DNA from: Gongronella butleri
Lineage: Eukaryota > Mucoromycota > Mucoromycetes > Mucorales > Cunninghamellaceae
NCBI GenBank assembly: GCA_025201375.1
Contig: JAIWZP010000043.1
Coordinates: 1-64,000 of the forward strand
Reading direction: 5' to 3'
Length of the DNA: 64,000 nt
How positions within the stretch are numbered: position 1 is the first letter of the stretch; every line of letters starts with the position of its first letter. A program made the translations under genes and the position numbers. Shown piece after piece: positions 23,652 through 36,846 of this stretch. Below the pieces are notes generated by a model. The model was not told the origin of the DNA, ran no database searches, and saw only the letters and a program-made list of their open reading frames with translations.

Positions 23652-26600
23652 TTATGAGGCCGCTGTATCGTTTGCGTCGTCTTGTTTAGAAGGTGTGTCT
23701 TGGACTTCGCCTTCCTCGGTATCATCTTGTTTCATTTGTACATCTTCATCGGCGGCGGGTGCCGCGGTGGCGGGGGGCTCGTCGTCGCGGACCTCGCCCT
23801 CCTCCTCTTCGTCGTCATCCTCGTCCATCTTGTCATCGTCGTCGGCCGTGGCCAGGGGCGCGGCGGCGACTGGCGCGGGCGCGTCTTTTGCGTCGCCATT
23901 GTCGTCCTTGTTGGCGTCGTCGTTGGCGGCTGCGGGGGCGACGGCGGGCGCAGAAACGGGTGCAATGGGCGCTGATTCTTCCGCGGGCGGTGCTTGTTCT
24001 TCAGCAACGGGCGCAATTGGCTCTTCTTCTTCGACAGGCGCAGGCTCCTCCGCAGGCGCAGCCACTGGCTCCTCGGGAGCGGCAGCAGCGGCGGCAATAG
24101 GCTCCTCTGGGGCGGCGACAGGCTCTGTATCCTCGTCCATGGGCTCGGGTTCGTCTTGTTGGGCAGCTGCAGCGGGCGACGACGTGTCCATTGGCTCGGT
24201 CACGGGCGCTGGTGCGGCGTCGGCGGGTGCGGCGGGTGCGGCGGGTGGTGGCGACGGCTGTTGCTGCTGTTGCTGGGGCGATGGCGCCTGAGGCGATGCC
24301 GAACGGGGCGCAGGGGGCGATGGTTGATGCTGGTGCGGTTGCTGAGGCGACGCGGTGGACGGCTGGACGGGAGGCGACGCGTCCGGCGATGATTGCGTTT
24401 CCTTGGGGCTGCTGCGCAATCGCTTCGCTTCGTCCGTTTGGTGTTCATCGGGCGGGAACGTGCGCTTGTCGCCGCGCGATTGGCCAATGCTCAGCAACAT
24501 GTCTGCTGCCGACGTGTCGTGATCGTCTTCCTGCTTTGCATGGTGCTGTTGGTGGTGGGGTGGGGGTGGCAGGGTAGGTGGCGGCGAGTGGCGACGCGTC
24601 TGTTGGTGCTGGTGCTGCTGGACAGCCTGTTGCTGCTGATGTTGATGATGCTGGTGAGGCGACGGTTGCTGCTGCTGCTGCGGCTGCGGCTGCTGGTGGT
24701 GATGCGAAGAGGGAGGGGGCGATTGGCCACGTGGGTGATGGGCAGCGTGATGAGGAGGGGGTGCATGTTGTTGTTGTTGCTGCTGCTGAGGGGGTTGTTG
24801 ATGGTGAGCCGCCGGGTGATGCTGGTCTTCAGGGCGCGCGCCACGTTCATAGGCACCGCGTGGATACGAATCGTGACGTTGGTAGGTGGTTGGGGAGGGC
24901 GAATGGGGCAGATCACCACGCGAAGCGGCGCCCGGTGGGGGCGGCAGATGCTGGGATGCCTGTTGTTGCTGTTGCTGCTGGGGATGATGATGATGGAGAT
25001 GCGACGGAGGCCCCTGCTGCGATTGGCCATGGGGACCGGGCGCGTAATCGCGTCGGTCATAGTCGCGGTGATGCTCGTAGCCAGGAGGGGGAGGAGGCGC
25101 GGCGGACGAGGCACCTGCGTGGCCCATGGCGGGCGACAATGCTCTGGGATGCTGCTGCTGCTGTTGCTGTTGTTGGTGTTGTTGTTGGTGTTGGTGCTGC
25201 TGTTGCACGGGGTCATACTGCTTGGGGGACGCGTGCGCTGACTTTGTATGAGGGCTTGCCATCAGATGCGAATTGGAAGGCGAGCGCAAGCCATCCTGGG
25301 GCGATTTGTTGTACAGGGCGTGTGGTGGTGGAGGGGGAGGCCCGCCGTGGCCGGATGGCTGGCTGGACGACGAGCCAGAGCGGCCATCGGCCATGATTGG
25401 GTTCATTTGCGATCGATCCGAGGGCGTGGGTGCGCGTCCACCACCAGACCCGATGTCTGGAATGCGCACATCGTCGCGCGCGCCTCCATTGCCGGCAGCG
25501 CCGCCCGATGGATAGCCATAGGGGCCTGGCGAGCGACGCGATGATGCCGTGGGCGATGACGATTGGGGAGGTGGGGGTGGGCCGCTGGGCAATGGCAAAT
25601 CCCTGCCGCCAGATGGGCCGGAGGCGTCGTGGTGGCCGAGATTCATGGGCAGATGCGGAGGTGGGCCGCGGTCATCCATGCGCGGGGGTGGTGGCGGTTG
25701 CTGTTGCGTGGACGACGCCTGCGCCGCTGCTGCCGACGACGACGACGTGTGGTACGCACTCATGCCATTGGGTGGGCCACTGGGCGCCGATCCTTGGCCA
25801 TACGAGCCATTGAGCGGCTGCGCATTCGCATTGGGCTGGTATTGGCTCGGGTTGCTCACATCTTGCGGCGTCGGCACATTGCCAGGCCCGCCTTGCGGCG
25901 CGTGCGATTGCGACTTGCGAAGCAACTCAAGACGCTGCTTGATGTGCGGGTTCGACGGGTCCAGCTCCGCAGCACGCTGGTAAGCATCCAATGCGTCTTG
26001 GATCTGGTTGTTGCAGCTCTCGTACAACGTCCCCAAATCGTACCACACCTCGCTAATGTACGGATTCAGACGGATCGCACGGCTGTACGCATCAAGCGCG
26101 TCACGGTACTTTTAAAAAGAAATCGACGAAAAAATCGATAAAAAATGAGCAATTTGTCGTTTTTTCCCACTTTTCTCTCGTTTTTTTTCTTCCTCCCCCC
26201 CTCCTCCCCACAGTGCCAAACTTACCTGGTTGATCTGATAGTACAGGACGCCAATGGAGCACCAAAAGGTGGGATTGCGCGCGTCGCGGTACACGGCCTG
26301 CTGGTACGCCTCGTACGCCTTGTTGTAGTTTTGCTCCGCCATGTAGCAGCGGCCAAGCAGGTACCAGGACTGCGCGTCGTTGCTATCCGACTTTAGCGAG
26401 CGCGTCAAATAGTTGATAGCTGCCGACTGGTTGCAAAACGACGTGCTTTGTTGGTGATACAGCCAGCCAAGCTGTTGCAGCACCTTGGCATGGTCTGGAT
26501 TCTCCGCAAGCACACGCTCGTATGCCTCCTTGGCCTGCTCATACTAGTGAAAGAAAAAAAACGCGTGTCAGTGGTCAAAACGCGTCGTTTTTTCGTTTTT

Positions 26601-27467
26601 TTTCCGTTTCTTTTCTTTTTTTGTTCCTGTGGCACGCGAGTTTTACCTCTTTTTGCTGCTCATACACGTGACCTGTCTGGAACCAAATGTCCGACTCGGT
26701 CAGAGGACGTGGCGGCGAGTGCAGAATGTAGCGGAAGCACTAAAAAAAGAGAAAAGAGAAAAAAAAAGAACCACAATGAGCCCCATGAACGCCCCCCCCC
26801 CAATTCACGGTCTCTCGCTCAATTTCTTACAGAGAGCGACAGGTCAAACTTTTGCTGCTGCTTGTAAATGATGCCGAGGCGGAAATAGATCTCATTGGCC
26901 TTTTCAAACTTGGGGTCCATCTTCATGACGGCCGAAAAGGCCTCCTCGGCGTGCTCCAGCGAGCCGTAGCGGTCGTACAGAATGCCGATGCCATACCAGA
27001 GCTTGGGGTCTTTGGGATTGGACAAATGGTAGAGTGCCTGCTGGTACGCGTGGTACGCGTCTTGCAAATTGTCCATCATCAGGTAACAATGGCCTAGTGC
27101 TGCCCATGTTTCGCCATTGTTCTCCTGGATCGACAGAATCCGCTTGAAATACTCGACCGCACGCGCAAACTGCTCGCGTCCGCGGCAAAGCGACGCGATT
27201 TGCGTCAAAGCAGGAATCGAATAAGGGTTGTGCCGCAGTGCAGCCTCGTAGCAGTTCATCGATTTCTCATAGTCGGTCATCATCTCGGCAAGGTTGCCTA
27301 TAAAATAAAAAAACAAGAACAAGATGAACAAACCCCACCTTCAAACGACAAAAACCGCTCTTTTTCGCCTTTTTTTTTTTTTTACCCATGGTCAACCATG
27401 TTTGTTCATTGATAGCCGCCAACTTTTGGATAGTCGTCGTTGGCTGTTGCGCTCCGGTTGCCGCCAT
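23652..27467 (-). CDS. CYC8: Cyc8/Ssn6 TPR transcriptional corepressor
   Basis: Exons: complement(join(23652..26108, 26226..26543, 26647..26739, 26831..27297, 27386..27467)), 1138 residues. It is the TPR partner of Tup1, recruited by DNA-binding repressors in the nucleus. The N-terminal third holds consecutive TPR units (for example ETWAALGHCYLMMDNLQDAY, KLWYGIGILYDRYGSLEHAE, QSWYLLGRCYMAEQNYNKAY, TFWCSIGVLYYQINQYRDAL), ending near residue 365 at KQRLELLRKSQ. The remaining 770 residues are one exon of low-complexity Pro/Gln/His sequence with Gln and His runs, then an Ala/Pro/Glu part and an acidic tail (DDDDKMDEDDDEEEEGEVRD). TPR order and length fit fungal Cyc8 well. The ATG is followed by AATGAQQPTTTIQKLAAINE, typical of the family start. 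Confidence 0.94.
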
Positions 27468-29698
27468 GGAGAAAGAGTGGGTCTAGCAGCGAGAAAAAAG
27501 AGGCAAGGGGGAAAAAGAAAAAATCGACTGGGTGAGCGGACCATGTTGTTTTTTTCACCCTCATAACGTCACGGCCCAAAAAAAAAAAAAAAAATCTGCA
27601 CCCCCCAAAAAAAACCAACGCAATCACACACACATCCACTTGGACACCCGCACACCCCCCCTCTTCTCCCTCTTTTTTTTTTTTTTTTTCTTCCCCCCCA
27701 AAAAAAATCATCCCAATGCACCTTATGCACCTCCGATGCGATGCAATGGCACCTCCTCCTCGCTCGCTCCTCCCTGCCTGCCCTTGCTCCCTTCCCTCTC
27801 CCCCCCCCTAAAAAATCACTTTTTCCACACACCCCCAAAAAAAAACGGAGGGTGGCCCTTCATGCTCCGATACCACGACACATATACACACACAGCACAA
27901 TTCGCAGGTCAACCGCTGGCCACCTCCCCCCTCTTCCACACCGCCGATACTCACGCCCTCCCCCCGCCCCGCCAGCGCAACCCTTGACTCTTTGTTTACC
28001 TGAGGTTCAAACAATTGATCAAACAAGTGGGTGTGCGCGTTGTTGTCGGCAGAAAATAAGAAAGGGTCGTCAAGAAATGTCGAAAAATAGACAAAAAGGA
28101 ACAAGAAGAAATGTCAATCGATCACTGACACTGGAGAGAGAGAGGAGAAAAGAAAGAAAGAAAAGAAAGATGTGCCTTCAAGGGACGGGGGGACACGTTG
28201 GGATGCAAGGGAAAGGTGGAAAAAAGGGGAAAGAGAGAAGAAGAAAGAAGTATGGGTCCAAATGAATAGCTTTTGGATTTTTTTTTCTGTTGGATGGCAA
28301 GCTGGTGGAAAATGGGTTTCTGTGGGGGGTGGGCCGGCCTGTGTAACAAGACAAGCTTTGAACTTTAAAAAAAACACTGACCCGGGTCAAAAAATTAGGG
28401 TTTGGCTCATCATCCACTTTTTTTTTGGCTAGCCTGAGTTTGGCCAGAGAGATCAACACTCGTCCCCCCTCCCCTCTTTTTTTTTTTTTTTTTGCAGCCT
28501 TGTAAAAAAAAAAAAAAAAAAGCCAATCACATTGACACCCCAACCTTCCTTTCGGGAAGCATGTGGTGCGTCGTGCGTCGGTGTACCTTTTACGCGTGCG
28601 TTTCTGTATTTTTTGCTGCTTTTCGACGTTTTTGTTTCTCGACGCGTGCTCTTTTTATGGTTTCCATGGATCAGCGCGCCGATGCCGCGGCGGGGGGGAG
28701 AGCAGTAAGCTGGGTGGGGGGGGAGAAACCAGTGACAACACGCCCAAGAGGCGTGCGATCTTGCCGTGTTGATTGGTAAAAAGCAAAAAAAAAAAAAAAG
28801 GTTGAATCCATTCTGTGCGACCTCAACTCTAAAACCTCATTCGCTCCAAATTTGGCGCTCTCCTTTTTCCCTTTTATTTATGTGTGGGTGCGCGTGTGGT
28901 TGAATCATGTCACACTAAAAAAAAAAAAAAAAAAAAAAAAGCCACATGGGTGCGCCAAGGTGGAAAAAGGGATGACCTCACTTTTATCTCTCTCCCTTTC
29001 TCCCCTTTGCACCTGATTGACTGTCTTGCCTTTTCAGTCAACTTCATTGTCTTGCCTTTTCTGGCACCCCCAATGGCTCATATTTTTCCGTCAGCGGTCG
29101 TGGCTCAACCCCCCTTTCCCCTCAGCCAATCGCCGCACCGCCACGCCAAAGAGCGTGCACGCGCACTCATGTGTGTACTTGCCCGGCCCGGCAGAGCGGC
29201 AAACGAGCCCTTCGGGCATTTTCTTCGCTGTTTATGCTGTATTGCCGGTTTTTTTTTAGTTGTCATCCTGGCAATCCAATGGCTTGTTGTCAGCTTGGGA
29301 CCGCAGGACACCGTGTCATGGCGTCCAACAAGATCCGACAGCGGCACACCAAGCGCGATCGACAAGCCAAAAATGCCAAAAGCGTAAAAAAATCATAAAA
29401 AAAAGGAGGTGACATCATACACAAATGGAGGCACATAAAGAAAAAGAGACGTGACCAGCCTCAAAAAAGGGCCCAATTGGAAATAGGGGTGCACCAGCTT
29501 GGCAATTTGCATCCTTGCCCGTGCGCCCCACTTCATGGAAAGTTTTGCTTGTTCACGCCCAATGGCTTGCTATCCATAAATGGATGTGCCAATTCACCTG
29601 CGAAAAGGGCGGAGATGATATTCCATGTCGTTTTTTTCTTTTTTCTGCCCTCCTCTTCTTGGTTTTTTTTTTTTTTTTTTGTTTTCTGTTAGAAAAAT
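27468..29698. other. divergent intergenic region between Cyc8 and tRNA methyltransferase genes
   Basis: No gene supported. It is dominated by homopolymers (A, T, C and G runs) and CA/CT-rich tracts. A short basic frame at 29320-29398 (MASNKIRQRHTKRDRQAKNA then KSVKKS) follows an acceptor-like CAG, but I found no convincing partner exon. The first part probably contains the Cyc8 leader. Confidence 0.5.
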
Positions 29699-30850
29699 AT
29701 GAGCGATACCAAAAAAACAACATCATCGGTGCAGGATGTCCAAGGCGACGAGAGTAGCACCTTTGGCTCGCGGCTGCTGACCGATGAGGATGCTGTCTTT
29801 AACCACAATGCCTGGTAACGAGTCGACTTTGTTTTTTTTTTGTTGCTCATCGATCTGATCTCTCGCTTTTTTTGTCTTTCTGAGCAGGGACCACGTCGAG
29901 TGGGACGAGGAGCAGGAAGAGTACGCGAAATCACAAATTGAAAAGCACATGGCCAGTCCAGTGCCCGAAGATCAGCAAGGTAAAACGCACCATTGGCCCT
30001 TTTTAAGCGCGCTAACCTATTGTATTGCGCTAAAATAGAGCAATACTACGCGGACCCCGCGTCGTTTTGGCATAAATTTTACACAAAAAACGAGAATCGC
30101 TTCTTCAAGGACAGGCATTGGCTCAAGCTCGAGTTTCCAGAGCTGTTTGAAGCGGCCAAAGCCGATGTAAGACTTCTTTATTTTTTTTTAAAAAAAAAAG
30201 AGGGCGCCCGCAGCAAGTGCGACGACTGACTCGTTTTTTATATCATTTAGGCGGGTCCCAAGCGCGTTTTTGAGGTCGGCTGTGGTGCGGGAAACACGCT
30301 TTTCCCCTTGCTTGAGCAAAGCGAGAACCCCGATCTGTTTGTGTATGGCGCGGACTATGCGGCGTCGGCCGTGCAGGTTGTGCAGAGCAGCCCGTACTAT
30401 GACACGACAAAGTGCGAGGCCTTTGTGTGGGACTTGGCAAGCAAAGACCTGCCTGCGTCCATTGAACCTGGGTCGTTGGACATGATTGTCATGATTTTTG
30501 TGTTTTCCGCGCTCGCGCCGGACCAATGGGCCCAGGCACTTGACAATGTGCACCGGCTGCTCAAACCCGGCGGCCTCGTGCTCTTCCGCGACTATGGCAG
30601 GCACGATCTCGCGCAACTGCGCTTCAAAAAGAACAGACTCCTCAAAGAGAACTTTTATATCCGTGGTGACGGCACGCGCGTCTACTTTTTCACATCCGAC
30701 GAAATCAGCAACTTGTTTGTCCACGACACAGACCATCCGCGCTTCACCGTCGAGCAAAATGCCGTCGACAGACGACTTCTCGTCAACCGCTCACGAAAAC
30801 TCAAAATGTATCGCGTCTGGCTTCAGGGCAAATTTAGAAAGACGGCATAA
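29699..30850 (+). CDS. TRM140: tRNA N3-methylcytidine methyltransferase (Trm140/METTL2 family)
   Basis: Exons: join(29699..29814, 29888..29979, 30039..30166, 30251..30850), 311 residues. It methylates C32 of the anticodon loop of certain tRNAs using S-adenosylmethionine. The N-terminus carries the family signature FGSRLLTDEDAVFNHNAWDH followed by VEWDEEQEEYA. Then come YYADPASFWHKFYTKNENRF, motif I VFEVGCGAGNT (about residue 117 on), YGADYAASAV, and the post-motif LKPGGLVLFRDYGRHDLAQL with the substrate loop RVYFFTSDEI. The W of HNAW is split by intron 1. The protein is the METTL2-like enzyme without the actin-binding fusion found in budding yeast Abp140. ATTAAA near 30907 is a poly(A) candidate. 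Confidence 0.94.
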
Positions 30851-31384
30851 AAGATCTAGAAATCAGCATCCGTGTACTTTTTACACCCTTTTTCCCTTTT
30901 TGCATGATTAAACAATACACTGCATTCGTCATCAAATCGCACTTTTTTTTAAAAAAATTTTTTTGTCGTGGTGGGCCGACTTTTTGACGCAAAATGAAGC
31001 GCGTTGCCGGTAGTGTTTATGCGTCAATGTAACGTGCGTGTCTTTTTAATGCTCTGTGCCCAAGCTACATGCTGGTTAATTCATCAACAAGAGATAAAAG
31101 TACAAAACATGCACTTTTATGCAATTTTCTCGACAATCGCCCAATGGATGGGCTGGCTAAAATAGAATGATTTCTAGTCTCAAGGTCCCCGGTTCATCTT
31201 GCTTAATTTGAGATCCATTTGGCCCTGTTTTCCTAGAGAATTATCGTAAATGGTGACTTTTTCCCGTTTGTCGCATGTAGCTCGCCAATCGAAACAGTGC
31301 ACCTCGTCCAAGCGCGTTCCAACGCAGACGTGCCAAGCGCACCAGCCGAGCCGGGCCGCAGTTTTGGCTCTCACGGGTCATTTG

Positions 31385-32130
31385 GGGTGCACCACACGCA
31401 AATAAAATTTTGAGTGGTGACGAGCTCCCAAACCAAAATCGAAAAAAAGGGTCTGTAGAATTGCTTTAAACTTGGACACAAGATGAATCCGACGGGAAAA
31501 CGAACGAAAACAGAAAAATAGAGGGCAGTTCATCTGATGGATCACGAGCAATGAGCGATCTTCGATTTTATTTCAACCGCGAATTGCACGAGAAAAACGC
31601 GCTTATACAGCCGCACTGGCGCGTCCATTAGCAAGAGACGAACAAGGTGCATGAAATTGACAGGGAGCGGACGCGTGTAACACGAAGTTTGACGCGGTTT
31701 AATACGCGTTGAAAATTGCCTATGATTTTGAAACCGCGTCCAACATGCCAAAAAAAAATTTTTTTCAAGGATTACCCATGTCCACATACGCAGCGAGCCA
31801 TGCTCTTTCTTGTGATATAATTTTTATGGCGCTGCGGCCAATTTTTGTCGAGTTTGCCTTGGCGTGAAAAATCGCATATTTTCGCGCTTTACGCCGAAAC
31901 CCGTCAATGGACCTCTGATTTTTACCTGCCATTCGTCGGTGAGCGAGGTAGCCTTACCATACGGTAGAAGTGGCACGGCGATCTGGGGACCTAAATTTCA
32001 CCCGTTTCAACTCCACGACTCTACCCCTTGGGAAATCGGTCACTTTCAAAAATCGTGTTTGCGCGCCATCAAGTGGCCGCAAAATACAAGTGTGGGCTCA
32101 TTTGAACGAAAAAGCGTGGTATTGTCAGCT
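31385..32130 (-). repeat. dispersed repeat R1, copy B (inverted)
   Basis: Reverse complement matches R1 copies A and C through nearly their whole length: GAGCCCACACTTG, GATGGCGCGCAAAC, TTTCCCAAGGGGTAGAGTCG, the GCATGGCTCGCTG region, GGACGCGCCAGTGCGG and GGTTTGGGAGCTCGTCACCA. It is the copy closest to copy C. Confidence 0.8.
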
Positions 32131-35100
32131 AACGGAGCAGATTTATCCTTGTCCAAGGTAAATTCATTGACAAAAGACCAATTGATTTTTTAACGCGACG
32201 TTTTTTTTTTTTTTTTTTTTTTTTTTGCGTAATGCAGGCAAATCGTGTCTGGCATGCCCGCATTGTGCTTCTGTCGCTCACCGAGTGAGATCGGCGCGTT
32301 CGTTTGTCGTCCATTTCGCACAAATGAAGCACAAAGATCGCCAACCCCCCCCCCATTTTTTTACATCATGCCCAATCCGTGGAATTGCAATGTCACGTTC
32401 GCTCCTTGGCGCCTGCCAACTACTGCTAAAAATAAACAGACGGCCGTGTAAAAAAAAGGGGCAGGGGGGAAAGTGGATGGAAATGGCATTGATTTGCAGA
32501 TAAAAATGAGGAGGTCCAGGCGTCATGTCATAAAAAAAAAGGGAGAGGGGGGGAAAGCGAGTAGACCGTTCATGAAAGATCACCACTGCAGCGGCAATAG
32601 GCCGATGCAGCCGCCTCCCTTTTGGCGGAAGAAAGGAGGGGGCTTTTTTTTTCAGCCGAGGAGAGCCGGTCTTTGTGCCATTACGATTATGCAAGTTGCA
32701 CATGCACCCAATGCATAAAAATGTTTGAGTTTCACCGCCTCCTCCCTTCCCTCTTTGCCAATCCACACATAATTGGTGATGCGCACGCGTCGTGACATCA
32801 GTGACACGCGCCTGCAGCGCGCCTCATAACAACCGCCGTCAAAAAAAGAAAAAAAATAGGTTATTTTGGCTGAGCAAGAGGTTGAAAGAGCCAGCCATGG
32901 AAAAAAAAAAAAAAAGATGGTCAGGGGCGGAGGCACGAGATCAGGCGGCACACCACGTAAAAAAGGGCAAGGAGAGTGTCTCATAGCCCATTCACGGTCC
33001 TGGCCGTGTCGAACGCCACGCGCGCGTCGCTCCCCCCAATTTGGTCGCGCGTCGGATATCCACATTTAAAAAAAAAACAAGGCACTGTGAGCAAAAATGA
33101 GAAAAGAAGCCTGTCGATGAAACATGAAACAAGTTTTGATTGTCCTTGCTGCACGACACACGCGTGGGCAGGGGGGAAGGGGCTGGATGGGTAAATCAAG
33201 GATCGCCGCCGCCGGCCACCGCCAAATGTGTAAACAAAAGCCAATTGGAGTCTAAATTTACATTGCTCTCATCTCAAATGACGTCGTCAGCCCTTTTTTG
33301 CACAATCCGTTCATATATAAAAAAAATAATAATAAAAAATCGCCCTCCATCTTTCTATAAAGCGCAGCTGCACGCCAATGATGCTTGTTTTAAACCGGCC
33401 AGATGCCAGGAAAAAAAAAAAAAAAAAAACGGCGTGTCATGGGCAAGTGGGTGTTGGGCGGTGACATGTCCCCCTTTTTTGTTTATATTTGTTGCCCTGG
33501 TCGTGTTCACGTGGGGCGTGCAGATATCTCGCGAGCTATAATAAAAAAAAAAAAGCCAGGCTCGGCGCGTCCCTTCATTTCTGTCCATGCGGTTGCCTAG
33601 CCTCCCTCGCGTGCATCTCGTCCACAAAGCGTACAAAATGTACAAATCGAACAAAAAATCGCTTGGCACCCCCGGTGCAAATTCGGCTACACTGGCGCGT
33701 ATAATAATTAACTTCTTGGCACATGAAAAAAAAGTACAAAAAAGGGAGAAAAAAGAAGCCAAATGTTGGCATGCACGGAAAAGAAATGACGTGCGGGTCG
33801 CGGGCGGCGGGGAATGTACATTTTCCTGTCTTTGTGTCTTTGTTTTGCATGAGCTGGGGAGCGTCGCGGTTTTATTCTGCCTGTGCGTAGCCATTGAGGA
33901 GACGGACTTTGCGCGACAACAGGGAAATAAAAGGCGCGTGAGACACATAAACATCGATTTTAGCGCGCCTTGGTCTGTCCCCGGGCCGCCCACGTCCTTT
34001 TTTTGTCGCTTTGCTTGTTTATCCAAGGCCGGCAAGTTGAATGAAACCGACGTGCGGAGCCATTGCGCGAGCGCCGCGGGTCGGTGCATCTCTTTTTTTT
34101 TGTCATGAAGGCATGCACGATGGCTTTTTTGGAGGAAAATGAAGAGCCAAAGACGTTGCTCTTCTCTGTGGCTATTTTTAAATCGTCGTCTGGAAAAAAA
34201 AAACGTGATCCGTCCCAAAAAGAAACGAAAAAAAAAGCGACGCGCTTGCTCTTTTAGGTTCAAGTGGTTGATCAGTGACGGATTGGTGACACAATGCGCC
34301 AAAGGGATGAATAGAACGAAAGAACGAGCGGCGGCGGCAGCTGCAGCGCGACATGTGCCGGTGTGCGCGGCCATTGGCGGCGTTGCCCTGGATGAAATCA
34401 TTGAAAAAGCATAGAAAAAAAAACAACTCGCTCGTTTCGGCCGTCGGCGCCGCTTTTTTTTTTATCTTTTTCTGCCGACGACATGAGGTGATAAATGGTC
34501 AATCCCCCCCCGTGACGCGTTGCCACTTTCCAATGGCACGACGCATGGCAATTTCAAAAGCAAGTTTGCCTTTTTGCACTGCCTGTTTACCAGAATGCTC
34601 CCCAACTAAAAATAAAAAAAAGAATCACAGGCTTGCTGCCGCATGAGGAAAAAGAAGAATTGCGCGTGCCAGCAAGGTTGTGCCGGCTCGCAATCATTAT
34701 GCAATTCATGATTGAACGACGGTGACACAAGAGTCCTTGGCAGAAAGTTTGTTGTCCCCTGGCCGAATGGAAGGTCGAGCAACACAGGATGGACCAACGG
34801 AGAAAAAGAAGTACATTGGAGTGGCGGCAAAAAGAGCAGTACAACCGAGGCGGCGATGTAATTTTTTTTCTTTTTTGTGACTGAACAGCTTGCATTGCCA
34901 AGACATTAAATTTTTATCTTTTTTCCATTCCGCGTTGTGCCAGAGGGTAGTTGGATGGTGGGAAAAAAAATAAAAAAAAAAAAGCGAAAAGGATCGACGA
35001 TGGGGCACCGTCGTTCATCAGATGAGCCCTCAAAAGACGCGCTTTTTGTGAAAAAAGTGGATGGTCGTTATTTTTGTTCTCCCTGGAAGCGCAGGAACCA

Positions 35101-35377
35101 GTGCAAATAAGACCAAGGTTTCCACATTTGGTAAGCATGTTGAGCAGAATGAGGGAGGACGACGCATTGGGTCGCCTTTTTGACAAATTTGGCCAAGATT
35201 CATTTCATTGGTGTCACTAGGCAAGCTTTTTGGTCTGTGTGTGCATGAATTGAATTTTCCATGGGCCCAATTTTTTCTTGTTTCAAAAAAGGGTAATGTG
35301 TGTGTGTAGTGTAGTGTGGGTTGTTTTTTTTTTTTTGCAAGGGGAATGGCGAGAAAAAATAGATTTCTTCCCGGAGC

Positions 35378-35384
35378 TATAAAA
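35378..35384 (+). promoter_or_regulatory. TATA-box candidate of the Kre9-like gene
   Basis: TATAAAA lies 102 bases before the first ATG at 35480, followed by a C/T-rich leader. The spacing is typical of a strong fungal promoter. Prediction only. Confidence 0.5.
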
Positions 35385-35479
35385 TTAGGCCCTGCGTTTT
35401 GTTTATTTCGTTCCTTTCTTCCTTTTCTTTTCATTCTTTTTTCCCTCTCTCTCTCTTTCTCTCTTTTTTTCAAAAAATC

Positions 35480-36258
35480 ATGATGATCAAGTCCCTCGTT
35501 GCCATTGCCGCCTTTACGGCGTCTGCCCTGGCCCAGACCACCATTCTCAGCGTCACATCGCCCCTGCAGGGCGCTTCCTACACCGCCGGTGGTGATTTGG
35601 TCATCTCTTGGTAAGACAAATTGACAGAAAAAGGGGGGTCAGGGCAAAAAAAAAAACAGGGCAGTAAAAGGCTCAATGGCTTTCTTGTTTAGGATTAACC
35701 CCACTGTGGACACCATTTCGCAAATCACTCTTGCCCAGGGCTCGTCGACCGCCTTGCAGCCCGTGAGCGTGATTGCCACCAATGTGTCTGCGTCGTCGGG
35801 CACCTACACCTGGAACATCCCTGCCGGCCAAGCCGCGGGCACGGACTGTAAGTCAAAAAAAAAAAAAAAAGAGTTTTTGTTTGAGATTGCTGGTCGACGG
35901 GAAGGGGCTCGTGCTTTTCAACACGGGATGGACCATTTAAAAAACGAATTGGGCTCGATGGCTGATGCTTTTGCTATTTTTTTTTCTTGAAAACATAGAT
36001 GCCTTGACCTTTGGCACGTCGCCCAACTTGTCGTACAGCGGTCAATTCTCGATCAAGGCCGGCAGCGGCGGCTCGTCGTCGTCTGGTTCCGCTGGCTCGT
36101 CCGGCTCGGCGTCTGCCTCTGGCTCGTCCACTGGTTCGCCTTCGTCTGCTTCCTCGGGCGCGGCGTCGTCGTCTTCCTCCACCTCGGCCGGTGCCAAGCT
36201 CGCCCCCGCGGCGCTTGCTGTTGCCGCCATTGGTGGCGCTGCCCTTTCCCTCTTGTAG
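35480..36258 (+). CDS. Kre9/Knh1-domain Ser-rich GPI-anchored protein
   Basis: Exons: join(35480..35610, 35693..35847, 35999..36258), 181 residues. A signal peptide (MMIKSLVAIAAFTASALA) precedes a Kre9/Knh1-type beta-sandwich domain: ITSPLQG-like VTSPLQGASYTAGGDLVISW, then INPTVDTISQITLAQGSS, SSGTYTWNIPA, GTDYALTFG and LSYSGQFSI. Residues about 118-158 are an almost pure Ser/Gly/Ala linker, a likely O-mannosylated stalk. The C-terminus (AKLAPAALAVAAIGGAALSL) is a hydrophobic GPI-attachment signal with small residues just before it. It is expected on the outer plasma membrane or cell wall. Two ATGs occur in tandem, and either gives the same signal peptide. AATAAA lies near 36396. Confidence 0.9.
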
Positions 36259-36846
36259 AAACCCTGGGTCGTTCTTTTTTCCCCTTTTTTTGCCATTGGA
36301 CCCTCTTTGGGACGCGTGTTGTAGCTAGCTTACAACACGCGCTTCCTCGCTGGTTTCTGCCATGACAATGTACTAATAACGAATAATTCAGTTGAATAAA
36401 TTTACTTTTTTGCGAAAAAAAAAAGGACAATGGTACTCAACTTGGTGGTATGGTCACACAAGGCGACATTGACACTTTCCCTTTTTGGGATGAATTGGGT
36501 CTTGGCATGATCAAAGAAAATTCATGCCGCTACCTTTCATGGTTACATCAATTGAAAAAAAAAAAACAAAGATGGTCGCATCATCATGAGAGATGATCAT
36601 TGTGCAATGGCACAATCGTTTTGTTTTTACAGGGGGATCGGCCCGCCTCCCCCTTTAGCATCACCGGGGCAAGGTAACTGGCTAGTCCAAAATGGGTCTA
36701 GACTCCACTTTGGGTCCCGGCCGATACGGAATAAAAAAAAAAACGAGGAAAAAGAGGAATTGATTGGGTTTTTATTATGAAAGAGAAGGGAAATGCGTGC
36801 TTCGACGGAGGCCGAGAGAGAGAGAGAGAGAGAGACATGACACTTT
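36259..36846. other. convergent 3' flanks
   Basis: Spacer between the 3' ends of the Kre9-like (+) and Gid7-like (-) genes. It contains poly(A) signal candidates for both strands (AATAAA near 36396; its complement near 36771) and GA repeats at about 36812-36834. No gene seen. Confidence 0.55.

Larger units (their letters stand above)
30851..35479. other. 4.6-kb intergenic region with R1 copy B
   Basis: No gene is supported. R1 copy B lies at about 31385-32130 in reverse orientation, followed by a run of 26 T at 32201. Open frames at 33587-34108 (173 codons) and 34139-34414 (ending in an Ala-rich stretch, then ALDEIIEKA) have no recognised domains. Many A/T homopolymers are present. The last 100 bases hold a TATA box and C/T leader for the Kre9-like gene. 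Confidence 0.55.

Noticed and set aside
29037..29398. possible small membrane or basic peptide gene
   Set aside because: Acceptor-like sites exist, but no start exon joins them in frame with a recognisable protein.
33587..34414. 173-codon and 92-codon plus-strand frames
   Set aside because: Composition follows homopolymers; no domains. The Ala-rich end is suggestive but unsupported.
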